64,000 bases of DNA from Metabacillus idriensis (GCF_009674765.1 NZ_WKKF01000001.1:496001-560000); one strand, 5' to 3'. Shown: positions 43,043 to 52,454, counted from the stretch's first letter. A program made the numbers and translations. The notes: a model not told the origin generated them from the sequence alone.

Positions 43043-43492
43043 ATGTCAGGAGAAAACATAAAAGAACTGGTCGATCGGTACATAACGGTTTCTTTTTCCG
43101 TTACAAGCATTGCAGAGACTCTGGTCAAAGAGCAGATTGGGAGCGATCTGACAAATGACCAGCACTACATGCTCAGATATATCAATCAGGCGAACTCATG
43201 TACATCTTCTGAGTTGGCAGAAGTGTTTAATGTGAAAAAAAGCGCGATAACCGCGATTATCACAAGAATGTTTGAAAAAGGGCTGATTGAGCGGACGCGT
43301 GATGAAAATGACCGCCGCGTCGTTTATCTGACGCTGACTGAAAAAGGAAATGACCTGTTTGAAAAAGCTGAAGACCGCATTCATAAGCTTGTGGAATCCT
43401 TTATTAATAAGTTCGATCCAATGGAAATTAAACAATTTATTGAAACCTATGAAAAGCTCAACCAAGTATTAATCGAAAGCAAAGAAGAATAA
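43043..43492 (+). CDS. MarR-family regulator
   Basis: A 149-residue winged-helix regulator. CTSSELAEVFNVKKSAITAI is the HTH, followed by RMFEKGLIERTRDENDRRVV, the wing with the D-x-R-D/R-R motif, and a dimerising C-terminal helix. GAGGTG precedes the ATG. It is 13 bases ahead of an MMPL exporter, an arrangement like B. subtilis ydgG-ydgH, and most likely represses that exporter until a lipophilic ligand binds. The upstream region 42985-43025 has repeated TTAAACAA/AACAAT stretches that may be its operator. Confidence 0.9.
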   Translation: MSGENIKELVDRYITVSFSVTSIAETLVKEQIGSDLTNDQHYMLRYINQANSCTSSELAEVFNVKKSAITAIITRMFEKGLIERTRDENDRRVVYLTLTEKGNDLFEKAEDRIHKLVESFINKFDPMEIKQFIETYEKLNQVLIESKEE

Positions 43493-43505
43493 CTGGGGGA
43501 AAACC

Positions 43506-46500
43506 ATGAAGACAATTATTAAAAGCAAATGGCTTGTACTGATTGCCTGGATTGCTGTTGTGGCAGGGTTATTGTTTGCGGCCCCGAATATGGCGGATTT
43601 AGTCCGGGAAAAAGGACAGATTGATGTGCCAAAAGGATATTCCTCATCATATGCCTCTGAGATTTTAGACGAAGTGCAGAAGGATGAAGGCGGCGGAGAT
43701 GAAAGCAGCGTTGCACTTGTTTTTTACAGTGAAAAAAAACTGACGAAAACAGAAATTGCCGAAGCTGAAAAAGCGATCAGGCTGCTTGAGAAAAAGGAAG
43801 ATAAACTTGGCATTACTGAAATTCTCACACATTTTAACGAAGAAAGCTTAAAAGAGCAGCTTGTATCGAAGGATGGAAAAGCGATTTTGGCATCCGTTAA
43901 TGTGGCCTGGAATGACAGAGAGCCGAGTGAGGTAAGAGAAGCCTTATACGGTGCGATCGAAGATGTAAAAGTTGATCACGATTATACGGGGAACTGGATG
44001 ATTAATGAAGATTTGATGAAAAGCTCAGAAGAGGGCCTGAAAAAGACAGAAGGCATTACAGTTGTCTTTATTTTAGGGGTTTTGCTCTTGGTTTTCAGAT
44101 CGATTGTCGCCCCGCTTATTCCGCTGCTGGCAGTTGGATTCAGTTATTTGGCTTCGCAGTCGATTGTGTCATTTTTAGTCGATTCATTTCATTTTCCGAT
44201 TTCAAATTATACTCAAATCTTTTTAGTTGCGGTCCTGTTTGGAATCGGAACAGACTACTGTATTTTAATTTTAAGCAGGTTTAAAGAAGAATTATCTGCT
44301 CATGAAACTGTGCCGGAAGCTATTGTGGCAACTTACCGAAATGCAGGACGCACCGTGTTTTTCAGCGGTGTTGCCGTTATGATCGGTTTTGCGGCAATCG
44401 GTTTTTCACAGTTTAAACTCTATCAATCTGCTTCAGCGGTTGCGGTAGGGGTTGCTATTTTACTAGTGGCTTTGTTTACGATTGTTCCTTTTTTCATGGC
44501 GGTTTTAGGCGGAAAGATTTTCTGGCCGTCCAAAAGCAAAGCAGAGCACGGGGAAAGCAAGCTTTGGGGAGTATTAGGAAGGTTTTCGCTGGCACGTCCA
44601 TTACTGTCCCTTTTGATAGTAGCTGTGATATGCGTCCCATTTCTAGCAGTCTATGACGGAGAATTATCATTTGATTCACTTGAAGAGGTCAGCGGAGATG
44701 TAGAGTCGATTAAAGCATTCAATGCGATCGCAGACAGCTTTGGTCCGGGGGAATCGATGCCGACTCAGATTGTCATGAAAAATGATGAAAAAATGGATTC
44801 TGCAGAATATGCAGCACTTGCAGAGAAAATCAGCCAGGAGCTCGAAAAAGTGGACCTGGTCGATAACGTTCGCTCTGTTACCCGTCCAGCAGGAGAACCA
44901 ATCGAAGATTTCTTTGTCGCCAAACAGGCGGAAAGCCTTGGAGAGGGAATTGGAGATGGGAAAGAAGGACTCGATGAGATCAGCAAAGGTCTTAATGAAG
45001 CAGGCAGCGAGCTTTCTAAGTCTGAGCCGGAGCTGAATGATGCAGCAGAAGGCATAAACGGCTTAATTTCCGGTACTTCTGAGCTCCAATCCGGACTGAC
45101 TGAAGTTCAGGCGAATTTAGCAAAAATCGAAAATGGAATTCGTCAGGGGTCAGCAGGATCAGGAGAAATTAAGAAAGGCCTTGAACAGGCTAAAGCGGGC
45201 AGTGAGGAATTGCTTGCAGGCTATAAGGAACTTTTGAGAGGGTACGAGGATATTGAAGGAAATTTGAAAAACTTGAGTACTCAATATGCACAGGTTCAAA
45301 ATGGCCTGTCAGCTTTAAATGATGCCATGGTTCAAATCCAGAAGGAGGATTTTGCCTATCTTGAAAATAAATATGCAGGTATAGAGGATGAAGCACAGTA
45401 TCAAAACATAAAGGGAACGGTGGGCGCTGCCCAGCAGGAGCTGCCTAAGATTTCAGCTGTATTAACAGAGCTGAACTCCGGTTTATCTCAATTGACCGCA
45501 GGCATGGGCCAGGCAAACGCAGGCTTTGCTGAAGCGAATACAGGCCAGGGTGGAATTTCCGGAGGTCTTGATGCACTCATAAAAGGCATCGATCAGCAGC
45601 TTGCAGGACTGGGTCAGCTCGCTGACGGTCAAGGACAAATCATAGATAACATGCCGAAGTTTACTGATGGACTTAGCGGAATCAACTCCGGGCAAAAACA
45701 GCTGCTTGACGGATTTGGAGATCTTGGAGGTCAATTAGGAGAGCTAACAGATGGTTTGAATCAGAGTGCGGACGGTCTGAATCAAGTATCAGAGGGACTT
45801 GGTTCTGCCCAGGATTACCTGTCAGGCTTATCAAAGACATCGGATACAAATGGTTTTTACTTGCCTCAGGAAGTGTTAGAGAGCAAAGAATTTGAACAGG
45901 CGCTGGGTGCCTACATGTCAGAGGACCGCAAAACAATGACTCTTGATGTTGTCATGGAGGCTAGTCCTTATTCAAATGAAGCAATTGAACAAGTGCCTGA
46001 AATTAAAGAGGCAGTAGAAAGAGCTGTGAAAGATACGAAACTTGAAAATGCAGTAGTCGCAGTCGGCGGAATTACCAGCACGAATGCAGACTTAAGCACT
46101 GTTTCGGCACAGGACTATTCCAGAACGGTTGTCCTGATGCTTGTCGGAATCTCAATTATTCTTATCTTCATGTTCCGATCTATTATTATGCCAATCTATA
46201 TTATCGGATCCTTAGTCTTGGCTTATTTTACATCTATGGCTATTAACGAAGTAATCTTTGTAAACATTCTGCAGTATGCGGGCATCAGCTGGGCAGTGCC
46301 ATTCTTTGGATTTGTCATTTTAGTCGCTCTTGGAGTTGATTACAGCATCTTCCTTATGGATAGATTTAACGAATACCGCGATCTTTCAGTAGGAGAAGCG
46401 ATGCTGATGGCTATGAAGAAAATGGGAACTGTCATTATTTCAGCTGCGGTTATTCTTGGCGGAACCTTTGCGGCGATGATGCCGTCGGGAATGCTGTCAT

Positions 46501-46634
46501 TGCTGCAGATTGCATCAATTATATTAATAGGTTTGTTCTTATATGCGCTAGTGATTCTGCCGCTGTTTATTCCAGTAATGGTGAAGAGTTTTGGGCAGGG
46601 GAATTGGTGGCCATTTAAGAGGATTTCGAACTGA
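43506..46634 (+). CDS. MMPL-family RND exporter (YdgH-like)
   Basis: A 1042-residue transporter with two MMPL halves, each with six helices. The first contains FGIGTDYCILILSRFKEELS, the second GVDYSIFLMDRFNEYRD; both Asp-Tyr pairs are the proton-relay signature. Between them, residues about 490-780 form a large extracytoplasmic region made of GL/GQ-rich heptad-like repeats (AGSELSKSEPELNDAAEGIN, LSQLTAGMGQANAGFAEANT), as in YhgE/Pip-type coiled coils. It probably exports lipids or hydrophobic drugs under control of the adjacent MarR protein. Confidence 0.93.
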   Translation: MKTIIKSKWLVLIAWIAVVAGLLFAAPNMADLVREKGQIDVPKGYSSSYASEILDEVQKDEGGGDESSVALVFYSEKKLTKTEIAEAEKAIRLLEKKEDKLGITEILTHFNEESLKEQLVSKDGKAILASVNVAWNDREPSEVREALYGAIEDVKVDHDYTGNWMINEDLMKSSEEGLKKTEGITVVFILGVLLLVFRSIVAPLIPLLAVGFSYLASQSIVSFLVDSFHFPISNYTQIFLVAVLFGIGTDYCILILSRFKEELSAHETVPEAIVATYRNAGRTVFFSGVAVMIGFAAIGFSQFKLYQSASAVAVGVAILLVALFTIVPFFMAVLGGKIFWPSKSKAEHGESKLWGVLGRFSLARPLLSLLIVAVICVPFLAVYDGELSFDSLEEVSGDVESIKAFNAIADSFGPGESMPTQIVMKNDEKMDSAEYAALAEKISQELEKVDLVDNVRSVTRPAGEPIEDFFVAKQAESLGEGIGDGKEGLDEISKGLNEAGSELSKSEPELNDAAEGINGLISGTSELQSGLTEVQANLAKIENGIRQGSAGSGEIKKGLEQAKAGSEELLAGYKELLRGYEDIEGNLKNLSTQYAQVQNGLSALNDAMVQIQKEDFAYLENKYAGIEDEAQYQNIKGTVGAAQQELPKISAVLTELNSGLSQLTAGMGQANAGFAEANTGQGGISGGLDALIKGIDQQLAGLGQLADGQGQIIDNMPKFTDGLSGINSGQKQLLDGFGDLGGQLGELTDGLNQSADGLNQVSEGLGSAQDYLSGLSKTSDTNGFYLPQEVLESKEFEQALGAYMSEDRKTMTLDVVMEASPYSNEAIEQVPEIKEAVERAVKDTKLENAVVAVGGITSTNADLSTVSAQDYSRTVVLMLVGISIILIFMFRSIIMPIYIIGSLVLAYFTSMAINEVIFVNILQYAGISWAVPFFGFVILVALGVDYSIFLMDRFNEYRDLSVGEAMLMAMKKMGTVIISAAVILGGTFAAMMPSGMLSLLQIASIILIGLFLYALVILPLFIPVMVKSFGQGNWWPFKRISN

Positions 46635-46649
46635 ATAGGTTAAGATTCA

Positions 46650-46676
46650 AGCCGTTCTCTTGATGAGGACGGCTTG
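46650..46676 (+). terminator. Probable terminator after the MMPL gene
   Basis: AAGCCGT / ACGGCTT arms 12 bases apart. The T run is poor. Confidence 0.5.
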
Positions 46677-46833
46677 CCCTGCTAATCGAGTTATTTACAA
46701 AGAAAAAAATAAGACCAGCAGCTGGAAATTTTTAGTTAATATTGATAAGCTAATGAGGACAATAAGAAGTTATTATTGTGCTCTTTCTTTATGAAAAATG
46801 ATATATGCAAGAATAGAGAAGGTCGTGATTAAG

Positions 46834-48084
46834 GTGAACTCAGCAAATGAAGATTTAATGAAAGATTGGAAAAAAAATATTATTCTCTTTTTAAGCAGTC
46901 AGACGATATCACTTTTTGGTTCGTCCTTAGTTCAATATGCGATTATGTGGTATATCACACTTACAACGGAATCAGGTCTAATGATGACGCTGTTTATCAT
47001 CTGCGGATTCATACCTACTTTTATTTTATCTCCCATTGCGGGTGTATGGGCGGACCGCTACAATCGGAAAATGCTGATTATTTTATCAGATGGACTGATT
47101 GCGATTTCAACACTTATCCTCGCTATTGTATTTTTTATGGGGTATGATGCGATTTGGCTGCTCTTTGTTATGGCTGCCGTTCGTGCAATCGGGACAGGCA
47201 TTCAAACACCGGCAGTCGGAGCCATTTTACCTCAAATCGTTCCAAAGGATAAGCTGACGAAAGTGAACGGAACAAACGGGAGTCTTCAAGCAATTATTAT
47301 GTTCGTGTCTCCAATCGTCAGTGCAGCTCTGTTAACAATGGCTTCCATCGAAATGATTTTTATGATCGATGTCATTACTGCAGCTATTGCGATTCTGACG
47401 TTACTTGCATTTTTTAATATTCCGGTGCATGAGAAAGCATCCGAAAAACAAACTACGAGCTACTTCGATGATTTTAAAAAAGGATTAACGTATATAAATA
47501 ATCACGATTTCCTTAAGAAATTCTTTCTGTTTTTCGCGTTTTTCTTTGTCTTAATGGCACCTGCTGCATTTTTAACTCCATTGCAAGTTACTCGCAGTTT
47601 CGGCGACGGTGTGTGGAGGTTAACAGCCATCGAAATCGCTTTTTCAATTGGGATGATGGCGGGCGGAGCAATGATTGCTTCTTGGGGAGGTTTTCAAAAC
47701 AAAGTTTATACGATGACATTTGCAAGTCTTTTAATGGGAGCCTGTACGTTTGCTCTCGGGATTGTTCCTGTCTTTTGGATTTATTTAATTTGTATGGCTG
47801 TATTTGGAGTTGCAATTCCAATTTTTAATACGCCAACTATGGTTTTATTACAGGAGAGAATCGATGAAAATTATCTAGGGAGAATTTTTGGTGTATTTGG
47901 CATGATATCGACATCGATGATGCCGCTTGGGATGCTTATTTTCGGTCCACTTGCAGATTTCATAAAGATTGAATGGCTGCTTATTGGAACAGGGTTACTC
48001 ATTTTAATCCTTGCAATCTTTTTAGGAAGAAACAAAGTATTAATTGAAGCCGGAAAGCCCGTTTTGAAAAAACATGCTAATTAG
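46834..48084 (+). CDS. MFS exporter, macrolide-efflux-like
   Basis: A 416-residue protein with twelve helices: FLSSQTISLFGSSLVQYAIM at the N-terminus, then SPIAGVWADRYNRKMLII (motif A variant) and VRAIGTGIQTPAVGAILPQI. This layout is that of the Mef/Tet(V)-like MFS group, predicted to expel macrolides or other drugs. GTG 46834 follows AGAAGG at 11 bases; ATG 46798 has no clear ribosome site. A hairpin with a short T-rich tail at 46754-46795 lies between promoter region and start and could be an attenuator. Confidence 0.85.
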   Translation: MNSANEDLMKDWKKNIILFLSSQTISLFGSSLVQYAIMWYITLTTESGLMMTLFIICGFIPTFILSPIAGVWADRYNRKMLIILSDGLIAISTLILAIVFFMGYDAIWLLFVMAAVRAIGTGIQTPAVGAILPQIVPKDKLTKVNGTNGSLQAIIMFVSPIVSAALLTMASIEMIFMIDVITAAIAILTLLAFFNIPVHEKASEKQTTSYFDDFKKGLTYINNHDFLKKFFLFFAFFFVLMAPAAFLTPLQVTRSFGDGVWRLTAIEIAFSIGMMAGGAMIASWGGFQNKVYTMTFASLLMGACTFALGIVPVFWIYLICMAVFGVAIPIFNTPTMVLLQERIDENYLGRIFGVFGMISTSMMPLGMLIFGPLADFIKIEWLLIGTGLLILILAIFLGRNKVLIEAGKPVLKKHAN

Positions 48085-48259
48085 TCAGGATTTCTTTCAT
48101 TAATGAGAAGGTTACTTATGTTTCATTTTCCACCAGATAAAATTATATGTGTTAGGTCTGAAGAGATAGGGTAAATAATTTAATAATAATGAAATAAATA
48201 ATAAAGAAATAAATAATACGTCTCTATATCTCTATACTTCAAATCAAGGAGAGGTTGAT

Positions 48260-48721
48260 ATGATTTATAAGAGGATATTGGTAGCGATGGATGGTTCAGA
48301 GGGAAGTAAGCAAGCGTTGCAGCATGCAAATGAGCTGGCACGGAATAATGGGGCAGAATTGATTTTGGTTCATGTTAAGAACGAGGCTCATCTTCCACTT
48401 TATGGCGGAGTATATCCCGTAAGTGCAGGCGGCACTCAAATTATTCAGGAAGAAGTAGAGAGAGCTGAAAAAGGTGAGATAGAAAAAGGTGAAGAAATTT
48501 TAAGAAAAGCTAAAGAAGAAATATCTCCTGATATTAAGGTTTCTGCAGCCTTATTAGGTGGTGACCCATCAGCATCCATTTGCGGGTATTCTGAAAAGAA
48601 CAACATTGATCTTATCGTAATGGGAAGCAGGGGACTAAGCGGAATAAAGAAGTGGGTCTTAGGCAGCGTCAGTCAAAAAGTATTATCAGAGGCCACACAG
48701 GCAGTTCTTATCACTAAGTAA
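48260..48721 (+). CDS. Universal stress protein, UspA family
   Basis: A 153-residue Usp domain: ILVAMDGSEGSKQALQHANE at the start, and the ATP-binding motif G-x2-G-x9-G-(S/T) in MGSRGLSGIKKWVLGSVSQK. The presence of the full motif suggests that it binds ATP. Such proteins are induced under starvation and other stress. AAGGAGAGG precedes the ATG by 6 bases. About 80 bases upstream, GTTAGG and GGGTAA are 12 bases apart, a poor SigB-like candidate that I do not rely on. Confidence 0.92.
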   Translation: MIYKRILVAMDGSEGSKQALQHANELARNNGAELILVHVKNEAHLPLYGGVYPVSAGGTQIIQEEVERAEKGEIEKGEEILRKAKEEISPDIKVSAALLGGDPSASICGYSEKNNIDLIVMGSRGLSGIKKWVLGSVSQKVLSEATQAVLITK

Positions 48722-48781
48722 CTTAAAGATTTCATCGCTTGAATGCAGAAGAAATGAAAGGGTATTTTCTATGAAATCTGA

Positions 48782-48883
48782 GTATCTAAATATGCCGTGT
48801 ACGGAGAGAAAGGTGATCTTTATATCGACCCATTTGCCATTAACGGGTTCCGTTTTGAAGGAGAAACCGACAAAATGCAGTAG
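48782..48883 (+). pseudogene. C-terminal remnant of an unidentified gene
   Basis: After an in-frame TGA, 33 codons read VSKYAVYGEKGDLYIDPFAI followed by NGFRFEGETDKMQ and a TAG. Codon and residue usage look like real protein, with no start codon or ribosome site and an unrelated sequence before it. The terminator of family T directly follows. It appears to be the tail of a deleted gene; I cannot name the parent. Confidence 0.45.
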
Positions 48884-48886
48884 AAA

Positions 48887-48926
48887 ATGGGTACTAAATT
48901 GCACAGCAATTTGTACCCGTATTTTT
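48887..48926 (+). terminator. Terminator-like element, family T copy 1
   Basis: GGGTACTAAATTGCACAGCA and ATTTGTACCCGTATTTTTG form a stem with the loop TGCACAGCA. A nearly identical element is at 62423. Confidence 0.75.
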
Positions 48927-49144
48927 GTTGATATGACGGGTTTTAAAGCTGCCTTGCACCATATTTAGCAGTGGGAATTATATGCTGTTTTGTAGAGGTG
49001 GAATCACTTAATGTATACCCTGTAAAATGAGCTGCAAATTGCTATGTAATTTGTCCTGCAACTTATCCCAGAGCAAAGCCTTGGAAAACAAAAAAGGCTC
49101 AGAGTTTGTACTCCGGCCAATAATAATAAAGATGGTTACTCCGC

Positions 49145-49258
49145 AATAGCCCCCGATTGTTGAAGTTCATTAATGTTGCCTTATCGAAGAATAGCGCCCG
49201 ATTGTGGAATAAAGAACACAATCCACTATTTGTGAATTGCGACCGATTGCTGAAGATC
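49145..49258 (+). repeat. Three ~45-bp spaced repeats (family D)
   Basis: AATAGCCCCCGATTGTTGAA (49145), AATAGCGCCCGATTGTGGAA (49190) and AATTGCGACCGATTGCTGAA (49235) are 45 bases apart. A related unit, AATCGCCCCCGGTTGTTGAA, is at 57164. The surrounding stretch 48927-49495 holds no gene I can support. Confidence 0.75.
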
Positions 49259-49495
49259 AGAACTACAACATTATAATAAGAAATAGATTAGTTCCTCTTG
49301 AACTAACGCACTTCTATAGTTTAAGTGCAATGTTTCACAAAATTCCTTATGGTGAATAATTTTACAAATTTGCTCTTCTGTCCTTTAAGAAATCAATGAT
49401 AATTCAACAATACCTATAACCATTATGATTATTTGTAATTAAGAAATAATTGATTCAACAAAAAAGACGATGGATGATCACCGCCTTAAATGTTT

Positions 49496-49642
49496 TTATC
49501 TTTCTGTAAATTTATTTTTGAAAAAAAGGTAATCAACCTTATGTTTTGTGGCCATTAGTTGTGATGCAAGTATTGCGGTGTAGATAGTTGTTAATAGTAT
49601 GCCAAAAATTGCTATGCCTAATAATGAGTCCTTGTTATTCAA
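49496..49642 (-). CDS. Small single-helix membrane protein (48 aa)
   Basis: TTG 49642 lies 8 bases after GGAGG. The product is NNKDSLLGIAIFGILLTTIY followed by TAILASQLMATKHKVDYLFF and a basic tail. One membrane helix with a charged C-terminus. It is just downstream of the ADH gene on the same strand (53 bases), and may be part of that transcript. Confidence 0.6.
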   Translation of the reverse strand: MNNKDSLLGIAIFGILLTTIYTAILASQLMATKHKVDYLFFKNKFTER

Positions 49643-49701
49643 AATAATAACCTCCATTTCTAAGGCAATATAGTGGAATACATCTTAGATTTAGTCAATT
49701 T

Positions 49702-50838
49702 TTAAGGTTTTAGAATGACTTTTATACAATTATCGGTCCTAGTGTCAAAAACTTCATAACCATGCTTTGCCTGGTCTAATGGAAGAACATGTGTAATTAC
49801 ATCACCAATATCAACCTTTCCTTCAGATATAAGATTGTAAAGAAAAGGCATATACGGAATAACTGGGGCCTGACCCGTTTTAATGTCAACATTTCTTTGG
49901 AAAATGTCTCCTAATGGGAAACCGTTATAACGTCCTCCATAAACACCGGTAATTTGGATGGTCCCAGCTTTGCGTACAGCCTGTGACGCAATGACAAGCC
50001 CGCCCATTGCACCGCCATGAAGCTTCATTCCAGATGCAAGATATTCAAGTGGCGTCATCTTGCCGCTCATACCTGAACAATCAATAACGATATCTGCTCC
50101 ACCTTGCGTTATCTCTCTTAAATATTCGCCAACGTTTTCATGTTCTTCAAAATTTACAGTCTCCACTTTATTGGTTCGTTTCGCATGCTCAAGCCGGTAA
50201 TTGAGGTAATCGACCGCAATAACTCGCTCAGCACCTTTAAACCAGGCAAATTTTTGAGCAAGGAGACCTACTGGACCACATCCTAAAACGATGACAGTAT
50301 CACCAGCTTTGACACCAGAGTGATCTACACTCCAATAAGCTGTTGAGGCTGCATCTGCAAGTAACACTAACTTTTCATCTTCTACTTCGCAATTCTCCGG
50401 TATTTTGAAGGGAGTAAAGTTTCCATATGGAACTCGCATATATTCAGCTTGTCCGCCAGCAAATCCACCGGTTGTTTCTGAATATCCAAAGAAACCGCCC
50501 ATTTCACCATGAGGGTTTGAATTATCACATTGGCTGGTTATGTCATGGTTACAGTACCAGCAGTGCCCGCAGCTTACATTAAAGGGAATAATTACCCGAT
50601 CCCCTTTTTTTAGTTTTGTTACTTCCGGTCCTACTTCTTCGACTACCCCCATCGGTTCATGGCCAATTACGTAATCAGTTGGCATATTGGGAATCATTTG
50701 ATGAATCAAATGTAAATCTGATCCGCATATCGCAGAAGATGTTATTTTTACAATGATATCATCGCCATTTTTAATTTTTGGGTCTTTTACTTCTTTAACC
50801 TGGACATTTTTATTCCCCTGGTACGTGACAGCTTTCAT
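49702..50838 (-). CDS. Zinc-dependent alcohol dehydrogenase (formaldehyde-dehydrogenase-like)
   Basis: A 378-residue medium-chain dehydrogenase. Catalytic zinc ligands are in AICGSDLHLI and GHEPMGVVEEVG; the structural zinc lobe is CGHCWYCNHDITSQC. The NAD-binding motif is VIVLGCGPVGLLAQKFAW, with Asp at the end of VIAVDYLNYRLEHA indicating NAD+. The long insert (GEMGGFFGYSETTGGFAGGQ) and C-terminal region are like glutathione-independent formaldehyde dehydrogenase. In B. subtilis, AdhB lies among yra spore coat genes; the same company here suggests expression in sporulation. GGGAGG precedes the ATG. Confidence 0.9.
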   Translation of the reverse strand: MKAVTYQGNKNVQVKEVKDPKIKNGDDIIVKITSSAICGSDLHLIHQMIPNMPTDYVIGHEPMGVVEEVGPEVTKLKKGDRVIIPFNVSCGHCWYCNHDITSQCDNSNPHGEMGGFFGYSETTGGFAGGQAEYMRVPYGNFTPFKIPENCEVEDEKLVLLADAASTAYWSVDHSGVKAGDTVIVLGCGPVGLLAQKFAWFKGAERVIAVDYLNYRLEHAKRTNKVETVNFEEHENVGEYLREITQGGADIVIDCSGMSGKMTPLEYLASGMKLHGGAMGGLVIASQAVRKAGTIQITGVYGGRYNGFPLGDIFQRNVDIKTGQAPVIPYMPFLYNLISEGKVDIGDVITHVLPLDQAKHGYEVFDTRTDNCIKVILKP

Positions 50839-50854
50839 TTTTCTCTAACCTCCC

Positions 50855-51217
50855 TTATTTATTAGGCGTTGCGAACATTCCAAGTCTATCCGTATCATTT
50901 GGGAATAAGTTCATCCCGGCAATCATTAAAGCATTGTCGGCAGATTTAAGATCCAACTCAACTTGCTTGCCAACATCGTTTGGATATAACCAGCCCTTGC
51001 TTATCATCAATTCAGATATCTCGGTGTGTAAATCAATAGATAGTTCCATTTGCCTGTATAATGCCTCTCTTAACTCCAGGCTCGCTGTTTCAGTTAACGC
51101 AATGGCATATGTATGAATGCCCGTTTTAACTGAAAGAAGAAACTCCAATGCAATGCCCGAATCTGCCATTTCTGGCATATGTTCAGCTCCTTGGGGATCC
51201 AAATAATCCATTTCCAT
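50855..51217 (-). CDS. CotF-like spore coat protein
   Basis: A 120-residue protein of the CotF/YraD-YraF coat family: DSGIALEFLLSVKTGIHTYA, ALTETASLELREALYRQMEL, SIDLHTEISELMISKGWLYP. The tail also has the repeated DNALMIAGMNLFPNDTDRLG. GAGGTG is six bases ahead of ATG 51217. It is 10 bases after the 71-residue gene and 17 before the ADH gene, giving an operon. Confidence 0.87.
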   Translation of the reverse strand: MEMDYLDPQGAEHMPEMADSGIALEFLLSVKTGIHTYAIALTETASLELREALYRQMELSIDLHTEISELMISKGWLYPNDVGKQVELDLKSADNALMIAGMNLFPNDTDRLGMFATPNK

Positions 51218-51227
51218 TTTTTTCACC

Positions 51228-51443
51228 TCATTCTATATAATTGGTTCTTGCCCCTTTATAAAATTCTTTAAGTTCATTTAATGCTGCAATTGATTGTTGA
51301 ACATTTTTTTCCATCAGTGCTTTTAAATCATTATCGAAACAAAGGCCCTGCATAAGCTTTGATTTCAATAAGCATACAGTTTGCAGGTTTAATACCTCAT
51401 GTGTTTCCATTGTTTCATGATAAGCCAAGCTTTTCTTCTCCAT
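51228..51443 (-). CDS. Small CotF-related protein (71 aa)
   Basis: HETMETHEVLNLQTVCLLKS followed by KLMQGLCFDNDLKALMEKNV matches the short partner proteins that accompany CotF-like coat proteins (YraE/YraG-like), with alternating helical pattern and Cys residues. AGGAGGTG lies before the ATG. First gene of the minus-strand arm; the homologous partner is at 51588 on the other strand. Confidence 0.8.
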   Translation of the reverse strand: MEKKSLAYHETMETHEVLNLQTVCLLKSKLMQGLCFDNDLKALMEKNVQQSIAALNELKEFYKGARTNYIE

Positions 51444-51587
51444 GACTTCACCTCCTAAAGTTAAAATCCCTTAATATGTGAATATTATTCAATAAAACAC
51501 TACTGGTTATTGGGATATTTTGGGTGGGATGTGTATCTCCAGACTGAAGCAAGATAAGAGAAGTTTTTAAAGATTGGAGCGATACTC

Positions 51588-51800
51588 TTGACAAAATATT
51601 TAGGACTTCATGAAACACTGGAGATACTCGAGTTAATGGCATTTAAAACAGTATGTTTAACAAAAGCTGCAACTATGTGCAAATTGCTTCCTGATGGAGA
51701 TCTTAAAACGATTCTTACTGGTGATTTAGAATCAGGAAGTCATGGCCTGGAGCAACTTCAGACCTTTATTACAAACCGGGAGGAGACTCACAATGTCTAA
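51588..51800 (+). CDS. Small CotF-related protein (70 aa), divergent arm
   Basis: LGLHETLEILELMAFKTVCL and TKAATMCKLLPDGDLKTILT correspond segment for segment to the 71-residue protein at 51228. TTG 51588 follows GGAG by eight bases. The stop overlaps the start of the next coat gene by eight bases, so translation is coupled. A 145-base spacer separates the two divergent arms and should hold two sporulation promoters, which I could not assign. Confidence 0.78.
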   Translation: MTKYLGLHETLEILELMAFKTVCLTKAATMCKLLPDGDLKTILTGDLESGSHGLEQLQTFITNREETHNV

Positions 51801-52092
51801 TATCCTGCAAAATATGGCTGGAATGGGAGGATTGACAGAACGGGCAATCGCCTCGGATTTTCTGATTTCATCTAAATCCGGTGTCAGAAATCTTGCATTT
51901 GCAATTACGGAAACAGCTACACCTGAACTGAAATCGGCTCTTCGCGAGCAATTAAGAAATGCAGTGGATACACATGCCAAAATAACAGATTATATGATTG
52001 ACAATGGATATTATCACCCTAATCATTTAGGAGACCAATTAAATGTGAGACTGCAGGATGCACATACCGCTTTAAACCTTAAAGATCAATAG
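51793..52092 (+). CDS. CotF-like spore coat protein, divergent arm
   Basis: A 99-residue protein: IASDFLISSKSGVRNLAFAI, TETATPELKSALREQLRNAV and DTHAKITDYMIDNGYYHPNH are clearly similar to the protein at 50855. The ATG 51793 follows GGGAGGAG by seven bases; the longer frame overlaps too far into the preceding gene. The two arms therefore carry duplicated gene pairs in mirror order. A terminator follows. Confidence 0.85.
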   Translation: MSNILQNMAGMGGLTERAIASDFLISSKSGVRNLAFAITETATPELKSALREQLRNAVDTHAKITDYMIDNGYYHPNHLGDQLNVRLQDAHTALNLKDQ

Positions 52093-52118
52093 GGGCAGTA
52101 TCGTATGTTTTATGCAAT

Positions 52119-52152
52119 AAAAAATCAGCTGCTATTAAACAGCTGATTTTTT
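52119..52152 (+). terminator. Terminator after the coat gene
   Basis: AATCAGCTG / CAGCTGATT arms with A run before and TTTTTT after; can act both ways. Confidence 0.9.
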
Positions 52153-52454
52153 CCTTCAATATATTACACAGGTAGATCTTCAACCTGCCCGTCAGTTGAA
52201 GAAGAAAAGCCGCCTGTCATTTTTACACTTTCACACCGTAATCATTGTATAAAATTTAATGAACTTTTCTGGATTTCTTACTTTTAGAAATAGTACATTA
52301 CCCAAAAAGTGTACATGAAAAATTGAATGTTGAAGCCTAGAACTGACCTGTTAGCCAACCATGCTGCACTTCATAGCACCAAAGATAATGAAAGACTTTC
52401 GTTCTTTCATGGGAGTTGAAGAATTCACCATAACAATCGCTATAGGAATTAATG

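Noticed and set aside
48771-48968. 65-codon plus-strand frame over the gene remnant
   Set aside because: Runs through the family T hairpin; a different frame (48782-48883) has protein-like content.
49145-49258. Regularly spaced repeats considered as a CRISPR array
   Set aside because: Only three diverged units, spacers partly alike, no cas genes within the window.
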